Both the position numbers and the translations under genes were made by a program. From the NCBI GenBank assembly GCA_946965045.2, contig OX337228.1, positions 2,170,001 through 2,234,000 on the forward strand: 64,000 nucleotides of DNA. Direction: 5' to 3'. The stretch is from Epithemia pelagica. Lineage: Eukaryota > Bacillariophyta > Bacillariophyceae > Surirellales > Surirellaceae. A model generated the notes under the pieces. The model saw only the letters and a program-made list of their open reading frames with translations, did no database searches and was not told the origin of the DNA. This document shows positions 49,759-58,295 of the stretch, piece after piece. How positions within the stretch are numbered: position 1 is the stretch's first letter; every line of letters begins with the position of its first letter.

Positions 49759-51816
49759 CTACCGAACTCCCAGCTTTTCCCGGAAATAAGCATCCTTTCC
49801 ATGCAGATCGACCCATTCCTTAAGAGGCCGCGATGAAGGAATCAACTTCAAAGTTTCCGCAATGGGTTGTCTCTGCTTCACAGCATCGGAATGTGCCAAC
49901 TCGGCAAACATTGGCCCCAAATCTTTGAGGTAAGTGCCCTTGACCTTGACATTGGACGCATCGTCTTCCTTGTTATTGCCTTCGGTTGTCGTCAGTACAT
50001 CCGTCACAAGAGCGAGTTCATGTCCAGCAAATACTTGGTAGGAATCAAAGATGTCAGCAACAATGGGCCCCAACGCTTCCACACTAACCGAGGCAACAGT
50101 GCTTCCATCCTTGGAGGTGACGGTCCGCATGCCACTGTTTTCTTCCGTCATTCCTGGAACATCTCCTTCTTCGGAATACGGAAGCGTGATGTAAGTCACA
50201 GAAAGCTTTTTCGTCCGTGCGTAGGCAACTGCCATGGCTTTGGCATCCAAGGGCAATTCCAGGCTCGTATCGTCCGTGATGGCTCCTTCATCATTCCATA
50301 CAGGATGGTGATGGTGGTCGCCATGTGCTGGCATTGTGGACGCAAACACTAAATGTCGAGCGGAATGAGATGCCTCGCAGGCATCGATCAAGTTATGCAC
50401 ATGACGCTCTTCTCCAGCCATCACTTGGTGACCCGTGTGGCCGAGATTCGTCACAAAGAACACTCCATCCACACCAGTGAGAGCTTTTTCGCACGATGCT
50501 TTATCGTCATAATCAGCATATACAAGTTCCACCCGATCTTTGGCTTCCGGGGGTGCTAACTTCAACAAAGCTTGAGCTTCCGGTGAATCGGGGTGCCGCG
50601 AGGTGAGCCGGACTCGGTAGGTCTTGCGACTGTCGGACAACAGGCCTTTCAACACTGAAATACCTTCTTTGCTGGTGGAACCAAAAACTGCAACAAAATT
50701 GATTTCCGCTGCATCCCAATCCAGACCGACTTGTTCAAAAGCTTGAGAGTCGGAATGGACCAGAAGCCAATCCTGAAACGTTTGGGTGTGTTTCGGGAGA
50801 ACTAATTTTTGACAAATATCCATGTCAGTGGCATTGCTCAATGGTCGACCGAGAAACTGACACATTTGCGCGATGGCCGGTGCTGCGGGAAATGGCAATT
50901 CTGCCATCTCCTTGTAAGTCAGGGGGTTGTAAATGACGTCTTTCCCAAAAAGATCAGAGAATTCAGCTGCTATCTCATCCATCGATATTTGTTGTCCAAG
51001 AAGACGCAGGTTTCGCCCGTTGAAAAAGCTTGAAGAGTCGGCGTTGATACTGGTACTGAGGAATATCTTGGGGACGATATATTTCAAGTCTCGAGCTCCC
51101 ATCATGTCAATCTTCTGTGACCCATCACCCAAACATGCAGCCAATGTCCACTGAGTTTTGGTTTCGTCGGGAAGGGGACAAAAGAATCCGAGAAAGTTGG
51201 AGAAGAAAAATGGCATTGTGAGCAAGGTCACATTGATTTCGGGTGCTTCCTTGCCAAGATAGTCCACAATATATTTGGCTCCCTTTCCTTTAGCTGAGTA
51301 ATGAGGCACGACGCTACCATCATCCAAAGGTTGGATCCACGTTTCCCCTGTTTCCTCACGAATCTTTTGATTCAAGGTCTGTACATCATCGCGGCAGCTC
51401 ACAATCAGATGACGAGACAAAGTTGGATCTTGGCGGTGAACATCGCAAAAGATGTGAGCAACTCCAACCATGGTTTCGTACTCGGCCATGGCCGCGTCGT
51501 CAAAACTTGTGGCTGGCTTGTCTGGAGCGGCGTCGGAGGATACCAAGTCTGTTGTCGTGATGAGGTAAATGGCTTGTGCCGCTGTTTCTTCTAGTGCTTT
51601 CCGGACATCGTCACGATTCTCGATGTTACCAGTCTTCATTTTGGCCCCTAGCCCATCCGTCAAGTAGGTCGTGTCTGACGTCTGATTGGTAAAAGCATAG
51701 ACAGGGTAAAACCCGGCCTCAATCAATCCTTCCAGTACTGCTCTCCCTTGTTCTCCTGCAGTTCCAAATACCAATGCAGGAACATTGTTCCCTGTAGATG
51801 CGTCTTCTTTTGACAT
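49759..51816 (-). CDS. Tandem NmrA-like (atypical short-chain dehydrogenase) protein
   Basis: A single-exon frame of 685 codons with two copies of an NmrA-type Rossmann domain. The first starts near residue 14 with ALVFGTAGEQGRAVLEGLIE, the second near residue 370 with FVAVFGSTSKEGISVLKGLL; each has the Gly-rich nucleotide loop. Later strands are also paired: AIYLITTTDL in the first, GVFFVTNLGHTG in the second, each before a long helix, then HLIVSC and HLVFAS. NmrA-like proteins bind NAD(P) and often act as redox sensors or isoflavone-reductase-like enzymes rather than classical dehydrogenases, as the Tyr-x-x-x-Lys pair is weak here. The tandem fusion is the notable point. It is probably cytosolic: no leader is seen. 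Confidence 0.85.
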   Translation of the reverse strand: MSKEDASTGNNVPALVFGTAGEQGRAVLEGLIEAGFYPVYAFTNQTSDTTYLTDGLGAKMKTGNIENRDDVRKALEETAAQAIYLITTTDLVSSDAAPDKPATSFDDAAMAEYETMVGVAHIFCDVHRQDPTLSRHLIVSCRDDVQTLNQKIREETGETWIQPLDDGSVVPHYSAKGKGAKYIVDYLGKEAPEINVTLLTMPFFFSNFLGFFCPLPDETKTQWTLAACLGDGSQKIDMMGARDLKYIVPKIFLSTSINADSSSFFNGRNLRLLGQQISMDEIAAEFSDLFGKDVIYNPLTYKEMAELPFPAAPAIAQMCQFLGRPLSNATDMDICQKLVLPKHTQTFQDWLLVHSDSQAFEQVGLDWDAAEINFVAVFGSTSKEGISVLKGLLSDSRKTYRVRLTSRHPDSPEAQALLKLAPPEAKDRVELVYADYDDKASCEKALTGVDGVFFVTNLGHTGHQVMAGEERHVHNLIDACEASHSARHLVFASTMPAHGDHHHHPVWNDEGAITDDTSLELPLDAKAMAVAYARTKKLSVTYITLPYSEEGDVPGMTEENSGMRTVTSKDGSTVASVSVEALGPIVADIFDSYQVFAGHELALVTDVLTTTEGNNKEDDASNVKVKGTYLKDLGPMFAELAHSDAVKQRQPIAETLKLIPSSRPLKEWVDLHGKDAYFREKLGVR

Positions 51817-52238
51817 GGTCTCTTTCTCTGTCTCGTATCGTGCTTCCAGTTGACAAGTGTGTTCTTATCAGGATCGGGTTCTCGTTTCTCTTTTGTCGTG
51901 ATCGGATGTATCTTTTGATTCTTCGCTTTGCTTTTTTTGTGAGAGCTTGCGCAATGATGAGAGAAAAGATGATGTGACATTGACATGACTGTCTGTCCGC
52001 TTCGCATTTGCTTTTTCGTGTCTGTTGCGGAAGGTCGGATTTAAAATTTTGAAGTTGAGTTTCAAGAAAAGTCTGATGGGTAGACACACCTGAATTGCGA
52101 GAACGGAGAACGGCTCGAAATTGTGGCAAAAGACAATCGAACATTGTCTCCAAGGTATTACTCCTACTCCTCTGATTCTGACGCCAAGAGCCTTGAGCAG
52201 CGCTGCATTGGATCTGGGGTCCATTTTGAGAGGGAGAC
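51817..52238. promoter_or_regulatory. Divergent promoter region
   Basis: About 420 bp between the NmrA-like gene (-) and ATG13 (+). No specific site is claimed. Confidence 0.4.
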
Positions 52239-54674
52239 ATGCAAGGTGATCCGGCTGTCCACATGGCCTCTACCGCCGCCACAAGCGGTCCGAGGGCCAA
52301 GTGCGATCAAGTAGTGTTTGAGGCTCTTAGTAAAGCGACGGAGATTATAGTGTCTAGTCGCGGAGGCGGTGCCAATGGTCTTCATCCTCAGCAGCATCAG
52401 CCGCATCCTGCACAACGGCAGCAAAATTTTGGAGTTCCGTATCGACCCAACGTTGATACCACGCCAGTCTCATCACGATTCAATCTTACATTGCCCGAAA
52501 ACACGGCATTGCGCAGTATTCTGCAAAAGTGGAGAAGGGCTCTTCATTTACCAATCCGCTTGGATGTTTATTTTGAACACGAGGATAATCGTCGAGAGTT
52601 ATTGGAACGATGGTGTTTGGAATATGTGATGGGTGATGCCTTTTGGCGAGATCAACACAATAATGCGCTCTTGTCGAACGAAAGCACAGATCCAATTGTG
52701 CAGCTTCGACATGTTTGCAAGAAAATAGTTATTTGGCTGAGAACCTTGTACTGTTTTGCTCGCTTGATGCCGTCCGCGGCTTTTCTGAATACCAGCAACA
52801 ACAACTTGAATCAAAAACCCTTTTCATCTTCATCGCCCATTGGTTTTTCCCTGTATGCAGTGTCTGAGGATTCCGCAGATATTGCGCAGCTGAAGGAACA
52901 GGGTTTCTTATACCAACGCCAACCTGCATCTGCTGTCACTACCCCTTATGGTGAATTGTCGTGGCAAGTTTTGTACGCCCCTGGTGACACTGTACACCGT
53001 CTAGCGCCGCGACGAAACACTACAGAGGCCGGAAACCTCTTGAGGCCTCCGCCAACGACAAGTCATGCAATTCCCATTTCCAATGGTCGCCTGGAGGATG
53101 ATAGCAAACACCCCAATCATTTGTCTAATCATTTCGATAACGTCTTCCCACCCAACCACCCTGCGGCAGAAGAACGAATGATGATGCAAGGTGGAATACC
53201 ACAATCAGCACCTGCACACATGCACCACCATCTCTCCAAGGAACGAGCTAGAACCGATTTATGGCAAAACAACGGCCACCATGGAGCTATTCCACAGCAA
53301 AATACCTTCAACCCCAGATTATTCACCAATAGAGATAGACGTTCCACAATGGACGACCCAAGACAGCAAAATCTTCAACAAAGATTGATACCGCCACATG
53401 TATTACAACGGCGACACACAAGTGGTCAGGAGATGATGGAAGGTGAAAATGGCGCAAACAACAATACCTTGAAGAATTCTGAGAAAGGGGATCCTCCACA
53501 ACGGGTCAGAAGCGGTCTCTCATTGGCGTTAATGATGAGCGACGAAAATAATGAAGCAACTTCCAGTAGACGAGACGGCGACCATACGACCAATCACAAT
53601 CGTGACTCTGCAGCCGAAAAACGACGTGCTGCTCTACATCAAATGCCCCCTCACTTACAGCAGTCGTCCCCTGCCACACGATCCATCTCAAACGAGTATG
53701 GTTATGCTTACAACAATCATATTCCCTTGGAGAAACTACGGGCTGAATCAGGAGGTTCCATATCGGCTGTGCCACCGAGTGACACATTGCCGACAGCGAC
53801 ACCAGAAGCAATAGGTCATCAATCATCCCCAATTCCACCAACAGCAGCAAGTCCCTTGCTTGGCACAACGCCGCCATCAGGGGTCTTCCTTGGTACCATG
53901 GATCCTTATGTGACACCGCCTCCTCAAATTCCTTCGTTGGCCAATCTGTTGCCTCCTCGCAATCCTGCAGCGGCTACAATAGCCCCTCCATTTGCTTCAA
54001 GGCCTCCTGGATTTTCTCAAGATCGCCCTATCGTACCATCCCCTGGTGGCGTGGCTAAGCAGCAGCAAGTCGACAGACAGGAGCCCAATCCACAGCAGGA
54101 AATAGTAGACATCCCGCAGTTGACATCCTTGGATATGCTGCACCACAGTCCGTTTGGGCCCGGTGGCTCAATGCTCTCATCACTATCGGGTGGACCTGCT
54201 GTTTTTGGCTCTGAGGCAGCCAGTCTCTTTTACAACTCTGGAAGTGTCGATTTCCGAAATTCGTCTGGAGGCGGTATGAATATCACCATTCCAAACGAGG
54301 AGTACGAAGAGATGCCCTTTGCAGTGGACCAGTCGACTTCGGAAAATCCACCCCTGGTATCGTCATCCGCTACTCCAGGAACATCGTCCCACCTCTTGGC
54401 ATCTTCAGCGGCTGTGGCATCTTTTGCTCAAAAATGTTCTATGCAACAAAAACTGGAGATGTTTGATCGTCCATCGAAACAATTGGATGGCACCGAGGAA
54501 GGAAAGAGAAGCATTGATCAGGATATTGGCCAATTGGCTGATCAACTAGCGGACTTCCGGTCTTTTGGTGAATCGCTGCGCCTTAGTGGTGCAGTTTCCG
54601 CCAAGTCATTTACGCCAACTGCAGAAGTGGAGACTGCTCCAACGTCCTCACCATCGATGTCTCAACGAAAATGA
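52239..54674 (+). CDS. ATG13: Autophagy-related protein 13
   Basis: A single-exon frame of 811 codons; the start is the ATG at 52239, with MASTAATSGP at 52263 an alternative. The N-terminal 260 residues match the Atg13 HORMA domain: DQVVFEALSKATEIIVSSR, LPIRLDVYFEHEDNRRELLE with RWCLEYV, then QLRHVCKKIVIWLRTLYCFA with RLMPSAAF. The rest is a long disordered region rich in Pro, Ser, His and Gln, as in other Atg13 proteins, with possible docking sites for Atg1 and Atg17-type partners that cannot be located by eye. Atg13 activates the Atg1/ULK1 kinase complex that starts autophagy, and it is regulated by TOR phosphorylation in known systems. The assignment rests on the HORMA core. Confidence 0.85.
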   Translation: MQGDPAVHMASTAATSGPRAKCDQVVFEALSKATEIIVSSRGGGANGLHPQQHQPHPAQRQQNFGVPYRPNVDTTPVSSRFNLTLPENTALRSILQKWRRALHLPIRLDVYFEHEDNRRELLERWCLEYVMGDAFWRDQHNNALLSNESTDPIVQLRHVCKKIVIWLRTLYCFARLMPSAAFLNTSNNNLNQKPFSSSSPIGFSLYAVSEDSADIAQLKEQGFLYQRQPASAVTTPYGELSWQVLYAPGDTVHRLAPRRNTTEAGNLLRPPPTTSHAIPISNGRLEDDSKHPNHLSNHFDNVFPPNHPAAEERMMMQGGIPQSAPAHMHHHLSKERARTDLWQNNGHHGAIPQQNTFNPRLFTNRDRRSTMDDPRQQNLQQRLIPPHVLQRRHTSGQEMMEGENGANNNTLKNSEKGDPPQRVRSGLSLALMMSDENNEATSSRRDGDHTTNHNRDSAAEKRRAALHQMPPHLQQSSPATRSISNEYGYAYNNHIPLEKLRAESGGSISAVPPSDTLPTATPEAIGHQSSPIPPTAASPLLGTTPPSGVFLGTMDPYVTPPPQIPSLANLLPPRNPAAATIAPPFASRPPGFSQDRPIVPSPGGVAKQQQVDRQEPNPQQEIVDIPQLTSLDMLHHSPFGPGGSMLSSLSGGPAVFGSEAASLFYNSGSVDFRNSSGGGMNITIPNEEYEEMPFAVDQSTSENPPLVSSSATPGTSSHLLASSAAVASFAQKCSMQQKLEMFDRPSKQLDGTEEGKRSIDQDIGQLADQLADFRSFGESLRLSGAVSAKSFTPTAEVETAPTSSPSMSQRK

Positions 54675-55017
54675 GACCGGTGCCGCGGACTAAGGATGAC
54701 ATTTCGCTTGACCCTTGCCTTAGTGTAGAATCTATTGAAATTCGGTGAAAAGTCAAGTCTATATCTTAGATTGCTGTTATGAAGGTCTAAGAAGGGAAAA
54801 ATATTGCGTAGCTCAGCATATCGAATGATGTCTTGAAGTCTATCTACAAAGATCGTGGAGACAGAATAGAGAAAGTGGTATTCTGTCACAGTTTTCTTGT
54901 CGAATGATATTGGTTCCGGGCTTGCTCTTCGGCCAACTCGTTGTTCTTTGATTCGGAGTAGGCCACTGCACAAAATGCTTGCTCCAGAAAGAATCTGTGT
55001 GCGAGGTATTTAAAGTT
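54675..55017. other. Intergenic, tail-to-tail
   Basis: 3' flanks of ATG13 (+) and the coiled-coil gene (-). No gene or repeat supported. Confidence 0.4.
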
Positions 55018-55680
55018 TCAAGAAGAACTAAACTCGGGCACAAACTCAATGGGTTGGAAGTTCAAAAGGCTAGAACAACTGTCTTCAAGCATCCTCGAAA
55101 GCTCAATGAATTCAGTCGTTTCAGTATACAATCTGGCGCTCTTGTTTCTTTTCTGTGATCTTCTAAGGCGCTCCTCATCGAGTCTCGCTGACTCTATTCG
55201 TAATGCCTCTTCATACATCGCGTCCTCCCGTTCTTCGCCTGCACCACGAAGTTCCTTAATTGTCAGTTCTCTGTCAAGTTTCTTAGAGCGATTAATAAGG
55301 AGATCTTCAATGTCCTGAACTTTTTCGGCGTGGGCCAGGCGATCATCCATGTCGTCAACGGTTTTCTTGATTAATCTTCTGATGGCAGTCGATATGTATT
55401 TGTCCTGTTCCAAAAGTTGATCGTTCTTGAAACCTCGGAAATCAAGCTTGCAGTAAAACAGATTAGCTATCTGCTCAGGATCAAGAGGAGGAACCTCCCG
55501 TGTTTCGACGGAATCAGCAAAAGAAACTTTTCTTCTATTTTTCATTCCCATGGCCATGATGCACTCGAACTCGATCTTCGACTTTGAGAGAGGGGTCAAT
55601 TTTTTATGCTCGTTGAGAGAGTGAAAGCCCCCTTGTTGGGCAATACATTCGTATTCGTACTTTGGCATCAAATATGACAT
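55018..55680 (-). CDS. Charged coiled-coil protein with a PP1-docking-like motif
   Basis: A single frame of 220 codons; the start may be the ATG at 55680 or an internal Met such as MAMGMKNRRK. KNRRKVSFADSVETREVPPL contains KVSF, which fits the RVxF consensus for docking to protein phosphatase 1, and in several proteins precedes a charged helical region. Residues 95-180 form a highly charged coiled coil (KLDRELTIKELRGAGEERED, then ARLDEERLRRSQKRNKSARL). The C-terminus is acidic and Ser-rich. No family is recognised; the phosphatase link is an inference from one short motif. Codon use and a full open frame in this gene-dense region support it being real. Confidence 0.6.
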   Translation of the reverse strand: MSYLMPKYEYECIAQQGGFHSLNEHKKLTPLSKSKIEFECIMAMGMKNRRKVSFADSVETREVPPLDPEQIANLFYCKLDFRGFKNDQLLEQDKYISTAIRRLIKKTVDDMDDRLAHAEKVQDIEDLLINRSKKLDRELTIKELRGAGEEREDAMYEEALRIESARLDEERLRRSQKRNKSARLYTETTEFIELSRMLEDSCSSLLNFQPIEFVPEFSSS

Positions 55681-56319
55681 GAGGCAATAATATTGGTACC
55701 ATAGACCAAATCTGAACGAGTAGTAGGGTTAAGGAATGCATCTGTCTCAATGTCATTTCGTCACGAATTGCAATTAAGATCACGATGGGGAAGATGCTGG
55801 TCCCAATTCGATTCACGAGGCAATTCTCTGTATATTATTGCCCTTTGCATCGTTTATCGCTTATCGTTTCGCGATGCTCGAACCTCGATCATGAGAATTT
55901 TTATTCGTAAAAACACCACAACGTGGTCCATGGTCCATCTCGTACGAGTACTCGTACTCGTTCGAACATTCATCATACGAGTAGTATCATATCGAGTATA
56001 AGTCCTGGTACAGTGGAGCCCCAGTCATTCTGGTCATGATATAGCTGGACGCCGCTACTGATAGTGCTTGGAAAAATCGATGCACCTTCGCTTTCCACTG
56101 GAAGCCACCTAGACATTAGTGAAGAAGGGGATATTCTACCTACCTAGGCAGGTTCGAAGTTCGAAGTGCATTCCTAAGGACCTTAATGTCCGGGCAGATG
56201 AAACACAAACGAGTTGCTTCAGCCGAGGCAGCTTTTTGTCATTTGCAATATCAGACATAGACATATCTGTCTCCTATGGATCGTATGGAGTCTATGGACT
56301 ACCTCTAGAGAACCGATTG
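55681..56319. other. Intergenic
   Basis: About 640 bp. A run of TACTCG/CGAGTA repeats with palindromic character lies at 55938-55998. No gene supported. Confidence 0.4.
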
Positions 56320-57252
56320 CTACTGCTCGTCATCAGAATACTGGAATTTGGTGGAGAAGCATTTCTGCGTATCGATTTGTCCACCTGTTCGAGCGATACC
56401 ATTAAATGATCTCTTTCTTTTCGTCTTTTCGTGGCGGAAATCTTTGCCCCGAACAGACAGCAACTTTTCGCTCGACCGCGCTCCAAAGCCCGACGATCCG
56501 AATGCACCTTCATACGAGTTGTCAGCAGCAGCCCCTCCAGCCTTTACTGCTTCGTTGCCCCAATAGTCGCTATCGACTCGCTTGAAAGGTGTTCCCTTGG
56601 CGCCCAAAGCCTGGGCCCCGTCTGTTCCTGCAGCAGTCTTGACAACGGTTGATGTTTGACTGGACGAAGTCGCTTTAGATGGAGGCGTAGGCTTCCAATT
56701 CAGCGCAGCTTCAGTAGCTTCCTTTGCTTTACGTGCTTTTGCCTTGGCGAGAGCATCCTGTGCGGCCTTGATTTCTTCTTCGTCTTCTGACGAAGAAGCT
56801 GATGCAGCATCACTTTCTCTCTCGTCACCAGAACTATCACTACTTGATACTTCAACAGATGATACATCAGACACATCTGTATCCGAAACATCAGTATCTG
56901 AAACATTGTCTGTTTCCTCGGGTGTCACTACCTCAACCTTTCGTCTTTGTTCTTTGGAGGTTTTCGCTTTTTTTATTGGTCTGTCCGGCATTCCTTTCTT
57001 TGATGAATTTGAAATGGATTGCTTTCCTTCGCTGGTTTCTTTATCCGTTATCTTCTTGGTGGATTCTTTGGCATCCCGTCCAGTTTCTTCCCAGCGAAGA
57101 CAAACGGGTCGTTTCGTCGACGGCAGCACGCCATCATGTCGTTTTTTCAGTTCTTTCTCCAACGAGCGAGCGGCTTTCTCAAATTCCAGCAATTTCAAAT
57201 GGTCTATAATGGCCAATGCCACAGCTATTTCTCTCTTTTGTTTCTTTTTCAT
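56320..57252 (-). CDS. Nopp140/SRP40-like nucleolar protein with LisH motif
   Basis: From the ATG at 57252 there are 310 residues; the frame is open upstream to 57429, but the LisH motif (AVALAIIDHLKLLEFEKAAR) starts 10 residues after this Met, the position usual for the family. The middle is acidic Ser/Asp/Glu-rich with Lys-rich patches (SSDSSGDERESDAASASSSE), as in Nopp140 and yeast SRP40. The C-terminus is the conserved SRP40_C domain: VDSDYWGNEAV, LLSVRGKDFRHEKTKRKRSF and GGQIDTQKCFSTKFQYSDDE. Such proteins chaperone small nucleolar RNPs and assist ribosome assembly in the nucleolus and Cajal bodies. The acidic region is shorter than in vertebrate Nopp140. The neighbouring gene encodes a ribosomal protein. 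Confidence 0.88.
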   Translation of the reverse strand: MKKKQKREIAVALAIIDHLKLLEFEKAARSLEKELKKRHDGVLPSTKRPVCLRWEETGRDAKESTKKITDKETSEGKQSISNSSKKGMPDRPIKKAKTSKEQRRKVEVVTPEETDNVSDTDVSDTDVSDVSSVEVSSSDSSGDERESDAASASSSEDEEEIKAAQDALAKAKARKAKEATEAALNWKPTPPSKATSSSQTSTVVKTAAGTDGAQALGAKGTPFKRVDSDYWGNEAVKAGGAAADNSYEGAFGSSGFGARSSEKLLSVRGKDFRHEKTKRKRSFNGIARTGGQIDTQKCFSTKFQYSDDEQ

Positions 57253-57586
57253 GGCTCTACTTGTCGATAGGTTTGATTGCTCGAGTTGGTTTGGTTGGAG
57301 ACTGGTCGAAGTCGAACAGAATGGATGGAGGTCAGATCGGAAGCAAATTCGATAGCTTTTGAGTCGCACATAAAAAGTTTCCTTCTTACCGCTTACTAAA
57401 AAAGTACGGTCCAACAAGGCCATCGCCACGACGCGGTCTCACTTCTCACTTTGCTCTAGGTATGTTACATGGTCATTCGAACGATTTGCTCTCCATCGCC
57501 ATGATATTGATATTCTAACCCCTACTTGTTTGCATTTTAAATGCTGGCATCATTAGTCTGAAGTCCAGCGATTGAAATTTGAAAAC
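57253..57586. promoter_or_regulatory. Divergent promoter region of the SRP40-like and RPS20 genes
   Basis: About 330 bp separate the preferred start of the SRP40-like gene (-) from the RPS20 ATG (+). A shared promoter for two ribosome-related genes is plausible but unproven. Confidence 0.45.
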
Positions 57587-57955
57587 ATGTCGTACGCCCC
57601 TCCAGTGAAGAAGGATGTCGAGGCCGTGGCCGAAGACGAAGTGGTTCACCGCATTCGAATTACGCTGACTTCGCGCAACGTTGCAAACTTGGAAAAAGTT
57701 TGTGATGTGCTCAAGAAAAGTGCATTGGATCAGGAATTGCACGTTTCTGGACCGGTCCGTCTTCCGACCAAACATTTGCGTATCACAACAAGAAAAGCTC
57801 CTTCTGGAGAAGGTACCAATACTTGGGATCGTTTTGAAATGCGCATTCATAAGCGAATCATTGACTTGCATGCCCCATCCAAGGCTGTCAAATCCATTAC
57901 CTCCATTTCCATTGAACCTGGTGTAGAGATTGATGTGACCATTAACGACCGCTAG
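57587..57955 (+). CDS. RPS20: 40S ribosomal protein S20 (uS10)
   Basis: A 122-residue single-exon gene from the ATG at 57587. It matches eukaryotic S20 throughout: [40 protein letters not shown], then [20 protein letters not shown] and [14 protein letters not shown]. The length equals the family norm. The protein sits in the head of the small ribosomal subunit. The lack of an intron is normal for short diatom genes. The upstream region is shared with the SRP40-like gene. Confidence 0.98.
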   Translation: MSYAPPVKKDVEAVAEDEVVHRIRITLTSRNVANLEKVCDVLKKSALDQELHVSGPVRLPTKHLRITTRKAPSGEGTNTWDRFEMRIHKRIIDLHAPSKAVKSITSISIEPGVEIDVTINDR

Positions 57956-58295
57956 ATAGATTGAAACTATAGTTGTCTCGTATTGATGCTGCGTTTCAGA
58001 AATGCGTCTCTTACTGCTCATGGTAGATTGAAGCCCAATAGTCTTTGTAAAGAGCATCAAAGGAATTGTCAAAGTTAGGAGAGTATAATGGGATCGACAT
58101 GACTAGGAGTACCTTATGGATGTTGGATAATATGGATAGCTACCCTGCATTGTACTTAGTCAAAATTTTATTCAACGGTCGCCCGGGCGTATCTTTCAAG
58201 ATTGCACAGACAAATCTGGTATTTCATTTTTTCGACAAGTGACTTTTTTTCTCTTTCCTCTTTTATCGATATCTTGGAGACCTGGCCAGTCAGAC
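57956..58295. other. Intergenic between RPS20 and STT3
   Basis: About 340 bp holding the 3' end of RPS20 and the promoter of STT3. No gene or repeat seen. Confidence 0.4.
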
